DNA of 28,979 nucleotides from a virus. The position numbers and the translations under genes were made by a program. Of this stretch, positions 12,650-19,498 are shown in pieces. The notes beneath the pieces were generated by a model. It ran no database searches and was not told where the DNA came from. It saw only the letters and a program-made list of their open reading frames with translations. The DNA is taken from the IMG/VR virus record IMGVR_UViG_3300042470_000593, positions 1-28,979 of that record; one strand, given 5' to 3'. Each line of letters opens with the position of its first letter. Positions within the stretch are counted from its first letter, which is position 1.

Positions 12650-14185
12650 CTAGAACGCGAATTCCGCGACGCCTTCACCCTCGACGAGCTGCTGGATGCC
12701 GCCCGCGATCTGCCGCTGGACTTCGAGCTGCTGCTCGGCGACATCGCCGCCACCGCCGCGCATGAGTCGGAACATCTCGGAGACACCCTCGCGGGACCGC
12801 GAGTCGATGCCCTTCACGATCGGGGACACGTCGACTGTCTGCGTCACCTTGATGGCCTGCCTGGCCGCTTCGTCCTTCTGCGTCGCGGCGTCGCGGGCCT
12901 TGCCGATCGACTGCTCGATCGTGGTCTTGAAGAACCCGGCAGACTCAGCAGTCGCCGCCGTGAGGGCCGGTTTCGCGGCCCCGAACGCCACCGCGAAGTC
13001 CTTCTCGGCCTGCTTGCCGGCAGCGTTCACGTCGTTCGTGATCGACTCATTGAATCCCTTCGCGCCGGCCACGAGAGCGTCGATCGTGGACGTGTCGAAC
13101 CCGAGGTAGGAGCCGATCTTCTGCGCGATCACGACGAGACCTTCGAGCGGCTTCGTCAGGCCCAGAATCAGCGACCCGAGGATTGCCTTCGCGATGTTGA
13201 AGACGCCGGAGAAGAACGACGCCACACGGTTCCCGGCTTCCCACACGCCCGACCAGCTCACCCCCACGCTCGACACGTAGTCCCAGAGGGCTTTCCCGTT
13301 CGTGACGAAGTAGTCGGCCACGCCCGCGAAGAACACGGCCCCCTGTAGGATCGCGTCGCCGATCGCCTGGCCGATGCTGGCACCACCCACGCCGGCGACG
13401 AACGTTGAGAAGGCGTCCGTCACACTCTGCACGGCCGGAGCCAGGTAGGCCACGACCTGCTGCACGACTCCCGATACCGCCTTCTGTGCGCGCGTGAAGG
13501 CGTCGTTCATGGCCTCGACGTTCGTCCCCTGGACGTTCGTCAGCGACAGCCCGAAGGCCTCGGCCTCCTTGCGGGCAGCAGCGATGCCGGCGGCCCCATC
13601 CGAGAACAGCGGCATCAGTTGCGCACCGGCACGGCCGAACAGCTTGACGGCTGCGGCCGACTTCTCGGCGGCTGTGGGCAGCTTGGATATAGCAGTCGCG
13701 ATCGCGTCGAACCGTTCGGCCGACGACATCCCGTTCAGTTCAGCGACCGACAGGCCGAGCGACGAGAAGGCCCCGGCCGCCACGGACGACCCCTGGGACG
13801 CCTTGACGAACGCCACGTCGGCACGGGTGGCCGCGCCAGCCAGTGTCTCCATCGACACGTCGGCCAGCGATCCAGCGTAGGCCAGCCCGGCGAGCTCGCC
13901 GTAGGTCATGCCCAGCCGGGCGGCCATCTTCGATGTCGAGTCGATCACCTCGGCCTCGGCCTGGCCCATCCGCACGAGTGACGAGACGGCCGATCCGACC
14001 TGGGATACGATCGACCCGAACAGTTGCGCCCCCTGGATCGCGACCAGCGAATTCATCCCGGACCGCAGACTGGAGACCTGTGCGGCCATGCTTTTCATGG
14101 AGGCCGACGCGGAGTTCACCCCGGACGTTAGCCCGGACGTGGACGCCGTGAAGACTGCTCGTACTTTGCCGATCGTGCTCGCCAT
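12650..14185 (-). CDS. Tail tape measure protein
   Basis: The 511-aa product is long, Ala/Ser-rich and helical, starting ASTIGKVRAVFTASTSGLTS with repeated SGVNSA/SGMNS-type turns, as in tape measure N-termini. Hydrophobic segments in the middle (IGQAIGDAILQGAVFFAGVA; IAKAILGSLILGLTKPLEGL) are the usual tape measure membrane-active regions. It follows the G/GT pair, overlapping the GT stop by one base (TGATG). By the rule of roughly 0.15 nm per residue the tail would be about 75 nm long. It is short for the class, in keeping with the small genome. Confidence 0.88.
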   Translation of the reverse strand: MASTIGKVRAVFTASTSGLTSGVNSASASMKSMAAQVSSLRSGMNSLVAIQGAQLFGSIVSQVGSAVSSLVRMGQAEAEVIDSTSKMAARLGMTYGELAGLAYAGSLADVSMETLAGAATRADVAFVKASQGSSVAAGAFSSLGLSVAELNGMSSAERFDAIATAISKLPTAAEKSAAAVKLFGRAGAQLMPLFSDGAAGIAAARKEAEAFGLSLTNVQGTNVEAMNDAFTRAQKAVSGVVQQVVAYLAPAVQSVTDAFSTFVAGVGGASIGQAIGDAILQGAVFFAGVADYFVTNGKALWDYVSSVGVSWSGVWEAGNRVASFFSGVFNIAKAILGSLILGLTKPLEGLVVIAQKIGSYLGFDTSTIDALVAGAKGFNESITNDVNAAGKQAEKDFAVAFGAAKPALTAATAESAGFFKTTIEQSIGKARDAATQKDEAARQAIKVTQTVDVSPIVKGIDSRSREGVSEMFRLMRGGGGDVAEQQLEVQRQIAGGIQQLVEGEGVAEFAF

Positions 14186-14855
14186 CAGCCCTTCCCCTTG
14201 TTCCTGATTGCGGCCGGGATCTTCATCAGCTCCCGCATCATCTCGGCCTCGGTCTGCGTCGGCTCACTCCCGTCGTAGGTCGGCAGGAACATCTCCTCGG
14301 CGTGCTCCGCAACCTTCGCCCCCAGGGCGTTTGCCAGGACCACCGTCTGCCGTGCGGACCGTCGCCAGTCGTCGCCGAACGGCTCCAGCCGATACGCTGC
14401 GGCCCAGCGTCGCATCTGCCGGACCGACATCGTGCCCATCATCTCGTCCGCGTTCGCGATCCCCAGGTATGCGGCGAGCCTGTAGGCGAACGCCACCCAC
14501 GGCTCGCCCTTTATTTTCCCTGCTCCTCCCGCATGGCTTGCTCGTCGTTCCGAAGCACGGTCTCCCAGCACTTGCCGTAGAGCCACATCAGCGCCCGCGG
14601 CCCCGAGGCCGTCAGTGCCCCCAGGTCGCCGTCCCCGTACTTGCGTCGGCCCTTGTCGTCGGCCACACACACGGCCACCGTCTTCACCATAAGTTCGGCC
14701 GACGGGTCGGCCCCTTCGAGCTTCCGGTGAGCGGTCGCCAGGGCGTGCCACTCCTCGAAGGTGGGCCACCGCAGGCGGACCTCCTTCTTCGTGCGCGGCA
14801 TCGTCACGACGACAGGCTCGTCGGCCAGGCCCAGCAGGTCATCTAATCGCTCCAC
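14185..14855 (-). CDS. Tail assembly chaperone GT, -1 frameshift fusion
   Basis: Reading from 14855, ribosomes that slip -1 on GGGAAAA (14514-14520) continue in a second frame as IKGEPWVAFAYRLAAYLGIA onward to a stop at 14185, giving about 223 aa. The T part contains MSVRQMRRWAAAYRLEPFGD, typical of the second half of siphovirus tail chaperones that contact the tape measure. The T frame has no convincing start of its own near the slip site, which supports expression as a fusion. G and GT together keep the tape measure soluble and load tail-tube subunits. Confidence 0.85.
14511..14855 (-). CDS. Tail assembly chaperone G
   Basis: The 114-aa product starts at GTG (14855) after GGGAGG. It contains VVTMPRTKKEVRLRWPTFEE and ends MREEQGK. 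Size, helical content, and position between the tail-tube genes and the tape measure match the lambda gpG class. The end of the gene carries the slippery heptamer used to make GT. The final codons are CAG GGA AAA TAA, so the slip occurs one codon before the stop. Confidence 0.85.
   Translation of the reverse strand: MERLDDLLGLADEPVVVTMPRTKKEVRLRWPTFEEWHALATAHRKLEGADPSAELMVKTVAVCVADDKGRRKYGDGDLGALTASGPRALMWLYGKCWETVLRNDEQAMREEQGK
14514..14520 (-). promoter_or_regulatory. Programmed -1 ribosomal slippery site, GGGAAAA
   Basis: The heptamer fits X-XXY-YYZ in the correct phase (G GGA AAA), the same type as lambda's GGGAAAG. The zero frame stops at once (TAA, 14513-14511) and the -1 frame stays open for about 109 more codons. 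GC-rich sequence downstream could provide a stimulatory structure. Confidence 0.9.
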
Positions 14856-14856
14856 G

Positions 14857-15234
14857 TCAGCCTCCCGTGTACTGAAACTCGGCCGAGAACTTCATCAGCT
14901 CGCCGACAGCGCCCTGGATCTGGTACTTCATCAGCGTCGCCTCGAACGCCAGCGAACCGATCGAAGTGGTCACGGTCAGAGTTGCCTTGTGGCCCACGTC
15001 GGACCATGCAAACCCTGGATTCCCTAGCATCGTGACAGTCGCCGTGCCCGGCTCAATGGCAGTACAGTTGCGACTTTTCAGGACTCGACTGTCCCACCCG
15101 GTGCCGACCAGGTCGGAGTCGTAGTTCGTCGTGTCCTGTGTCACGGCCTGGGCAGGCGTAGTTTCCCAGTTCAGCACCTGGCCGAGCGTTGCGCCGTCGA
15201 AACTGACGGAAGACCCCTGGGCGAAGTAGGCCAC
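14857..15234 (-). CDS. Tail-tube-like protein 3
   Basis: The 125-aa product is beta-rich: MAYFAQGSSVSFDGATLGQV at the start and ATLMKYQIQGAVGELMKFSA near the end. The final GELMKFSAEFQ matches the ends of the two genes before it (GELVKWTATFK, GEMVKGTATYV), so the three look like tandem paralogues. In siphoviruses a protein of this kind forms the tail tube, and location just before G/GT is standard. It is the most divergent of the three, so it may be the true major tube protein or a specialised ring. Start is GTG after AGGAGT. Confidence 0.65.
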   Translation of the reverse strand: MAYFAQGSSVSFDGATLGQVLNWETTPAQAVTQDTTNYDSDLVGTGWDSRVLKSRNCTAIEPGTATVTMLGNPGFAWSDVGHKATLTVTTSIGSLAFEATLMKYQIQGAVGELMKFSAEFQYTGG

Positions 15235-15244
15235 GAGCGGACTC

Positions 15245-15583
15245 CTACTGCTTGAACGTCGCCGTCCACTTCACCAGCTCGCCGACGGCATACTCGATCT
15301 CGCTCTCGGTGCACTTGTAGCCGCCGTAGGTCGACCCGACCGTCGGAGCCGCCCCCGACAGGCCCGTCGCCGTGACGGTTTCGGTAATGCCACTCACTGC
15401 GCCGGACCCCGCGTCCGGCAGTCCATCGACATACACCCGGTCTGCTCCCTCCGCGAGATCCAGGGTCGAGGCGTCGATCCGGTTCGAGGAGCTCGTCGGA
15501 TCGTCGCGGCTGGACTTGTACTTGACGTTCGTCAGGCCTGAGAGCCCGCCGAAGGTGTGGCCCTGTGAGGTTGCGACAGGCAT
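15245..15583 (-). CDS. Tail-tube-like protein 2
   Basis: The 112-aa product shares TNVKYKSSRDDPTSSSNRID with the preceding paralogue (TNVKVKNVGADPTSSSNKVD) and TESEIEYAVGELVKWTATFK with its end. The body is Gly/Ser/Thr-rich and beta-type. GGAGG lies ten bases before the ATG. The two are close relatives, one base pair of genes that arose by duplication. One may form the tube and the other a decoration or a terminal ring; sequence alone cannot decide. Confidence 0.65.
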   Translation of the reverse strand: MPVATSQGHTFGGLSGLTNVKYKSSRDDPTSSSNRIDASTLDLAEGADRVYVDGLPDAGSGAVSGITETVTATGLSGAAPTVGSTYGGYKCTESEIEYAVGELVKWTATFKQ

Positions 15584-15585
15584 TA

Positions 15586-15936
15586 TTATTCCGCCTCCTT
15601 GTAGACGTACGTGGCCGTGCCCTTGACCATCTCACCCACCGCGTACTCGGTCTCGACCTCGGTGCATATCCAGCCGCTGGTCGTGCTAATAGGCGTCACC
15701 GATGGAGCAGTCCCGTAGAAGGAGCAGGTGACCGTGGTCGTAACTCCGGAAGGAGAGGCCCCCGCGCCGTTGTCGACGAGCGGAGCGTCCTGATACACAC
15801 GCGCCGTATCACTGAGCGTCGTCACGTCGACCTTGTTGCTCGACGACGTGGGATCCGCTCCCACGTTCTTCACTTTCACGTTCGTGCATCCGGCGGGCAG
15901 CGACGGCCCTGGACTCGGCATCGACGACAGCGGCAT
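15586..15936 (-). CDS. Tail-tube-like protein 1
   Basis: The 116-aa product has a short Pro/Ser-rich head (MPLSSMPSPGPSLPAGC), then the block TNVKVKNVGADPTSSSNKVD, and ends EVETEYAVGEMVKGTATYVY. The shared blocks make it a paralogue of the 15245-15583 product. It follows the tail terminator gene by ten bases, the place where the major tail protein normally lies. AGGAGA precedes the ATG. The added head with one Cys is not found in the other copies. Confidence 0.65.
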   Translation of the reverse strand: MPLSSMPSPGPSLPAGCTNVKVKNVGADPTSSSNKVDVTTLSDTARVYQDAPLVDNGAGASPSGVTTTVTCSFYGTAPSVTPISTTSGWICTEVETEYAVGEMVKGTATYVYKEAE

Positions 15937-15946
15937 CTCGTGTCTC

Positions 15947-16342
15947 CTACTCCACCCAGTGGATCGCGTACGTGTGATCGACCGAATACGTGGGCCGGTC
16001 GCGGCCGTCGAGGTAGACCGGCTGGCCGTCGACCTCGTCGTTCAGAGCCGACAGCTCTATCGTGACCCCCTCGGCTTGCCCGCTGAAGTTGTGGAGCCCC
16101 TCGCGGCAGGCATCCGCCAGCTCCTTCGCCTGAAGGTAGGAGTCGGCGTAGATCGAGACCGAGAACGTGCCCAGGACGTTGGGGACCGCGTTGTCGAGGG
16201 TGGCGGCAGTGTCGCGGGTGGTCGAGGCCCTGGCGAACGTCACGTACGGAGGTGCCGCACCCTCCGGGGCGTCGACCGGATAGGCCAGGCACTCGCAGGC
16301 GTCCTCTATGGCCGCCTTCATCCACACCTCGGGGATCGCCAC
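15947..16342 (-). CDS. Tail terminator (DUF3168-type)
   Basis: The 131-aa product begins AIPEVWMKAAIEDACECLAY and contains PPYVTFARAST, a beta strand FSVSIYADSYLQAKELADA and ends TYSVDHTYAIHWVE. This helix followed by Y.FsvsiyA....A..la pattern is that of DUF3168/gp11-type tail terminators, which cap the tube and join it to the head. The start is GTG (16342) after GGAGGG. Neighbours on both sides are head-tail joining and tail-tube genes. One chance copy of the AACTTCAGCGG element lies within it. Confidence 0.75.
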   Translation of the reverse strand: MAIPEVWMKAAIEDACECLAYPVDAPEGAAPPYVTFARASTTRDTAATLDNAVPNVLGTFSVSIYADSYLQAKELADACREGLHNFSGQAEGVTIELSALNDEVDGQPVYLDGRDRPTYSVDHTYAIHWVE

Positions 16343-16343
16343 G

Positions 16344-16841
16344 CTACCCTCCGTATCCCTTGTTTTGATTGCCCTTCACTTCGCCCTGTGCCTTTTCCAG
16401 GGCGGCCGCCAGTTCCGTCGCGAGCTGGCTAGCGACCTGGTCGCGGATTGAGTTGAAGGTGTCTCGCATCATGTGCTCGCCCTTCTGCCAGGTCGTGCCG
16501 TACTCCTTCCAGATCGCTTTCCTGGAGTTCCAGCCGTAGCGGTAGCCCAGGCCGGCGACCGCGACGCCCCCCGTGTTCGTCCCGATCCATCGCGACTTCG
16601 CCATTACCGACTTCCGCAGCTCGCCGGTGGACTTCGCCTTCTCGCCCTTCTTGCGGCGGCCGCGCCTCGTGCCGGTGGGCGGGGTGTTCTGCCGTAGCAG
16701 CTTTACTCCTCCGGACTTCACGACGGCCCGCTTCATGCAGGCGAGCAGGTGCTTTTTGGCGATGTGGCCGGGCAGGTTCGCGTAGGCCGTCGCCAGGCCT
16801 TCGACGCCACCCACGAGCTGGCTCCAGTTCACGTTGATCAC
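16344..16841 (-). CDS. HK97 gp10-like tail completion protein
   Basis: The 165-aa product contains an N-terminal helix (LVGGVEGLATAYANLPGHIA), a basic loop TRRGRRKKGEKAKSTGELRK, and a C-terminal half with GYRYGWNSRKAIWKEYGTTW and EHMMRDTFNSIRDQVASQLA. This matches the HK97 gp10 family: a basic patch, an E-[FY]-G-T strand and a last helix of about 30 residues. The GTG at 16841 overlaps the previous stop (GTGA). It acts at the head-tail interface before tail joining. Confidence 0.8.
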   Translation of the reverse strand: MINVNWSQLVGGVEGLATAYANLPGHIAKKHLLACMKRAVVKSGGVKLLRQNTPPTGTRRGRRKKGEKAKSTGELRKSVMAKSRWIGTNTGGVAVAGLGYRYGWNSRKAIWKEYGTTWQKGEHMMRDTFNSIRDQVASQLATELAAALEKAQGEVKGNQNKGYGG

Positions 16842-17173
16842 GTCGCCTGCTCCTCGACGGAGAGTTCGAGCTCCTCGCGGTGCCCGCGTTCCACGACGCC
16901 GCTGATGTAGAGGATCCGGTCGGCTCGCGAGATCCAGCGGAGCCGCATAGCCCCGGTGACTCCGGGCACGTAGCGGATCCGGACCGTCGCCGAGACCGTG
17001 CCGCCGATCTGGCCGCGCCGGCTCTGCTCGAAGTAGGTGGTCGCCTCGTACGAGCCGCGCACGATCGCCAGTGTGGACCAGGTCTGCACACTCTCCCCGA
17101 GCTCGTTCCGCGTCTCGGTGGGCGACTCGATCGCGTACTTCTCGCGGAGGATCCCGGCGGGGAGCGGCATCAC
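16838..17173 (-). CDS. Head closure / head-tail adaptor protein
   Basis: The 111-aa product begins MMPLPAGILREKYAIESPTE and shows NELGESVQTWSTLAIVRGSY and then RIRYVPGVTGAMRLRWISRA. The pattern of a small barrel with R..........D..G.....W....V.a.i matches the SPP1 gp16 / phage_H_T_join family. It seals the portal after packaging and receives the tail. It overlaps both neighbours by four bases (ATGA, GTGA), as expected of a coupled connector set. Confidence 0.8.
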   Translation of the reverse strand: MMPLPAGILREKYAIESPTETRNELGESVQTWSTLAIVRGSYEATTYFEQSRRGQIGGTVSATVRIRYVPGVTGAMRLRWISRADRILYISGVVERGHREELELSVEEQAT

Positions 17174-17721
17174 CAGGCCCCCGTCGAGGACTCGCTCGCC
17201 AGGAGCATCTCGAACGCCATCGGCAGCTCGCCGATCCCGTCGGCCGTCGTGGCCTCGCGGTTCGCGTACAGGTGCCCCACGAGCAGGAGGATCGCGGAGC
17301 GGAGCTGCGGGGCGATCGCCATCCCCGGCTCGGCCCCGGCCCAGTAGGAGACCGTGAGCTTCCCCGAGGGCACGGAGTCGAACGTGATCGCCGACAGGTC
17401 GCCCTCGACCTCATAGGTCTCCTGGGAGACGGCCTCTCCGTCGGCCTCGACGACCAGGGCGTGGTCCTCACCCACGAGCAGCGGCCCGTACGGGAGGTCG
17501 GCCACGGCGACGCCGTCCGTCCAGGTCGCCAGGTACTGGGTCGCGGTCAGCGTCTGCCCCAGCCTCCGCTCGACGACCCGCCTGGCGGTCGCCAGGAGGC
17601 CCAGGACGAGGGAGTCGTCGTCCGTCTGGTCCGGCGACAGCCGGAGGTGCTCGCGGGCCTCGTAGAGCGTCACCGGCTCGGCGATCGGGGGCGTCAGGAC
17701 CGAGACCGAGCGGGGCCGCAT
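17170..17721 (-). CDS. Head-tail connector (HK97 gp6-like)
   Basis: The 183-aa product has the family signature near its start: PPIAEPVTLYEAREHLRLSP with D.SLVLGLLATARRVVERRLGQTL. A beta-rich middle and a long C-terminal helix (LRSAILLLVGHLYANREATT) follow. gp6-type proteins form a ring under the portal. GGAGG precedes the ATG at 17721. The gene begins a new unit after the two hairpins behind the capsid gene. Confidence 0.85.
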   Translation of the reverse strand: MRPRSVSVLTPPIAEPVTLYEAREHLRLSPDQTDDDSLVLGLLATARRVVERRLGQTLTATQYLATWTDGVAVADLPYGPLLVGEDHALVVEADGEAVSQETYEVEGDLSAITFDSVPSGKLTVSYWAGAEPGMAIAPQLRSAILLLVGHLYANREATTADGIGELPMAFEMLLASESSTGAW

Positions 17722-17742
17722 GGGAAGCCTCCAGGATGTGAC

Positions 17743-17778
17743 GACGCCCCGGCTGCCGACTGCGGCTGCCAGGGCGTC
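17743..17778 (-). terminator. Second hairpin between capsid and connector genes
   Basis: Arms GACGCCC and GGGCGTC lie 22 bases apart, and GGCAGCC/CGGCAGCC-type inner pairing extends the stem. With the hairpin at 17796-17831 it fills the 124-base gap. It may partly stop transcription or protect the capsid mRNA 3' end. Confidence 0.5.
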
Positions 17779-17795
17779 CGGATCAGCCGCCAGCT

Positions 17796-17831
17796 ACCCC
17801 CGGGCGAGCTCGTGGAGCGTCGCCCGGGGGT
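17796..17831 (-). terminator. Strong hairpin behind the capsid gene
   Basis: ACCCCCGGGCGA and TCGCCCGGGGGT form a perfect 12-bp GC-rich stem around a 12-base loop, 15 bases after the capsid stop. There is no U-run, so it could be an attenuator or an mRNA stabiliser instead of a full stop. Downstream structural genes have no obvious promoter, so partial read-through is expected. Confidence 0.65.
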
Positions 17832-17845
17832 GGTGGTTGGAGGCG

Positions 17846-18991
17846 TCAGTCGATGATCAGCTTCGCGACGAACTCGGGGGCGTGGTTCGTAATACCCACC
17901 CGCTGCTTGCCCACGAACCGGACCTGGTCGAAGGCCGACCGCACTTCGCGGAGGGCATCGACGCGGAACCCGGAGGCCTTGACGGCCACCGCGGTGCTCA
18001 GGCTGAAATCACCGTAGAGGACGAGCGTGCCCGAGGGCATCTGGTTCGTCGTGTAGACCGGCCGGCCGAACACGGTCGGCAGGCTGGCGTCGGCGAGCAT
18101 CATTGTGCCGGTGCCGGCGTTCGCAGCCATCAGGGCACCGTAGCCCTCGGGGCTGCACACCCAAGCGGTATTCGCCGCGAGGGGGTCGACCTTGCCGATC
18201 AGCTCGGCCAGGTCGGCCGCGGTCGTCGCCTTCGCAGACGCGACAGCCACCGACTGCGTCACCTCTCCGACGAGCCCGTCGACACCAGCGGTATTGTCAC
18301 CCTGGAGCCAGGCGTGGTCGATCTTCGAGGCGAACGCCGTCCCGAAGGCCGCGGTCACGAGGGCACCGATGTCCGTCACCGCGTCCTCGATCATGTCGTT
18401 CGACACGTCGAGGATCGAGCGGATGCCGAACAGGTTCACGTCCACGCCAGTCGTGGCGATGTTGGACGGGCTGACTTCGGCCGCCTCGGAGTAGAACGAG
18501 GCCGAGGCCGCGCCCAGCTTCGGGAGCGTGATCTTCTTCGCCAGCGTGCTGACGACGAAGGCCAGCCGAGCGCCCACGCTCGCCCGGTTCAGGACGTTGA
18601 TCACCGAGCTGTAGACCTCGGAGGGCACCAGTTCGGCGCCCAGGTTCGCGCCACCCTCGGACCAGGCGCGAACTTCGCCGCGGGCCAGGCTGCGGAGGTA
18701 CTTGTCTGCGGTGTTGCTCACGACGGTCCCCTTCTTCTCGGCGGTCTCGATCACGCTCCTGGCCTCGCAGTCGTCCACGACGACGGAGCGGAGCGCCTTC
18801 ACCTTGGCGTCGATCTCGTTCTCGATCCGCAGCTCGTTCGTCACCTGCTCGCAGCGGGCGGCAGCCGCCGTGATCTGCTCCTCGATGCTCGCCGACTGCT
18901 CGTCGGAGTCGGGGGTCACGGCCCGCAGCTCCTCGATCTGGGCGGTCAGGGTGGCGGCTTCGTCCTGGAGGCGGCGGCGCTTGAGCGACAT
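17846..18991 (-). CDS. Major capsid protein, HK97 fold
   Basis: The 381-aa product has an N-terminal coiled coil (LQDEAATLTAQIEELRAVTP, about residues 8-75), the delta domain that serves as scaffold and is removed by the prohead protease. The mature part starts near residue 100 and includes GGANLGAELVPSEVYSSVIN, the AEVSPSN region and CSPEGYGALMAANAGTG, all typical of HK97-type capsids. AAGGACT precedes the ATG. A fused scaffold explains the absence of a separate scaffold gene. The gene stands alone between a candidate promoter (19037-19068) and two hairpins, fitting strong, separate expression. Confidence 0.92.
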   Translation of the reverse strand: MSLKRRRLQDEAATLTAQIEELRAVTPDSDEQSASIEEQITAAAARCEQVTNELRIENEIDAKVKALRSVVVDDCEARSVIETAEKKGTVVSNTADKYLRSLARGEVRAWSEGGANLGAELVPSEVYSSVINVLNRASVGARLAFVVSTLAKKITLPKLGAASASFYSEAAEVSPSNIATTGVDVNLFGIRSILDVSNDMIEDAVTDIGALVTAAFGTAFASKIDHAWLQGDNTAGVDGLVGEVTQSVAVASAKATTAADLAELIGKVDPLAANTAWVCSPEGYGALMAANAGTGTMMLADASLPTVFGRPVYTTNQMPSGTLVLYGDFSLSTAVAVKASGFRVDALREVRSAFDQVRFVGKQRVGITNHAPEFVAKLIID

Positions 18992-19036
18992 GGGCTGGAG
19001 TCCTTGTGTTCGGGTGTTCGATCAACAACACACGCC

Positions 19037-19068
19037 AACGTAGGATCCGCGCACTCGCCGCTGAAGTT
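19037..19068 (-). promoter_or_regulatory. Candidate capsid gene promoter (AACTTCAGCGG)
   Basis: The minus strand carries AACTTCAGCGG (19068-19058). TTCAGC (19065-19060) is followed after exactly 17 bases by TACGTT (19042-19037). The predicted transcript would start near 19030, about 40 bases before the capsid ATG. The same 11-mer occurs at 1611-1621 and a near copy at 415-425, each with a -10-like box at a matching distance. Confidence 0.5.
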
Positions 19069-19076
19069 GCCCCGTA

Positions 19077-19226
19077 CTACGGCAGAACATTCGCGGAGCC
19101 GGGCTCCATGCTCGCGCGGGCCGCGGCCACGGCGGCGGCCGCCCTCGGGGCCTCGTCGCGCGATGCGACGTCGCCGGCCGACAGCCAGACGAGGAACGCC
19201 AGGATCCAAGACCAGAGCGCGGCCAT
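19077..19226 (-). CDS. Tiny exported or membrane protein, 49 aa
   Basis: The product has one hydrophobic segment (ALWSWILAFLVWLSAGDVAS) resembling a signal peptide or anchor, followed by EAPRAAAAVAAARASMEPGS. I recall tiny planctomycete phage proteins with the same order of a hydrophobic start and an APRAAAAVA stretch. The ATG overlaps the stop of the previous gene (TGATG). It could be a spanin-like or holin-associated factor; no function is known. Confidence 0.55.
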   Translation of the reverse strand: MAALWSWILAFLVWLSAGDVASRDEAPRAAAAVAAARASMEPGSANVLP

Positions 19227-19498
19227 CACCACCCCCTCGCGTGTTCGAGCTGCTGGTAGCCGTCCTCGCCGACCTGGGCTCGGACCAGGTGCTGCGGCTG
19301 GGCCGGCGGCGGGTCGGCCACGATCGCGATCCACAGGAGGCTCTTTGCCGCGCGGGCGATCCAGCGGAGAACCGGACGGTCCGGGGCCGGCGGGGAGAAC
19401 GGGCCGGGGAGCGGAACGGCGCCGGTGGAGTTCCACCAGCCGACCGCCAGGCACAGGGCGCACACGAGCACGAGGTTCCGCTTCGAGATCTCGATCAC
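19226..19498 (-). CDS. Small membrane protein, holin candidate
   Basis: The 90-aa product has a first membrane span (LVLVCALCLAVGWW, about residues 9-22), a Pro-rich loop, a second hydrophobic helix (LRWIARAAKSLLWIAIV, about 44-60), and a polar tail ending HARGW. Two spans in under 100 residues next to an exported protease gene is the layout of many holin genes, so it is a holin candidate. It overlaps the protease gene in ATGA. The Trp-rich end resembles tails I recall from planctomycete phage proteins. Confidence 0.5.
   Translation of the reverse strand: MIEISKRNLVLVCALCLAVGWWNSTGAVPLPGPFSPPAPDRPVLRWIARAAKSLLWIAIVADPPPAQPQHLVRAQVGEDGYQQLEHARGW

Noticed and set aside
11114-13348. A 744-codon plus-strand open frame
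   Set aside because: It lies antisense to the tape measure, the 304-aa protein and others, is rich in Arg/Val/Leu/His as expected of shadow frames in GC-rich DNA, and has no domain or ribosome-site support.
16080-16090. Promoters at the AACTTCAGCGG copies at 16080-16090 and 24707-24717
   Set aside because: Both lie inside coding sequence (tail terminator and terL) and the boxes 17 bases on (CACGAT, CAGGCT) are poor, so they were kept only as occurrences of the motif.
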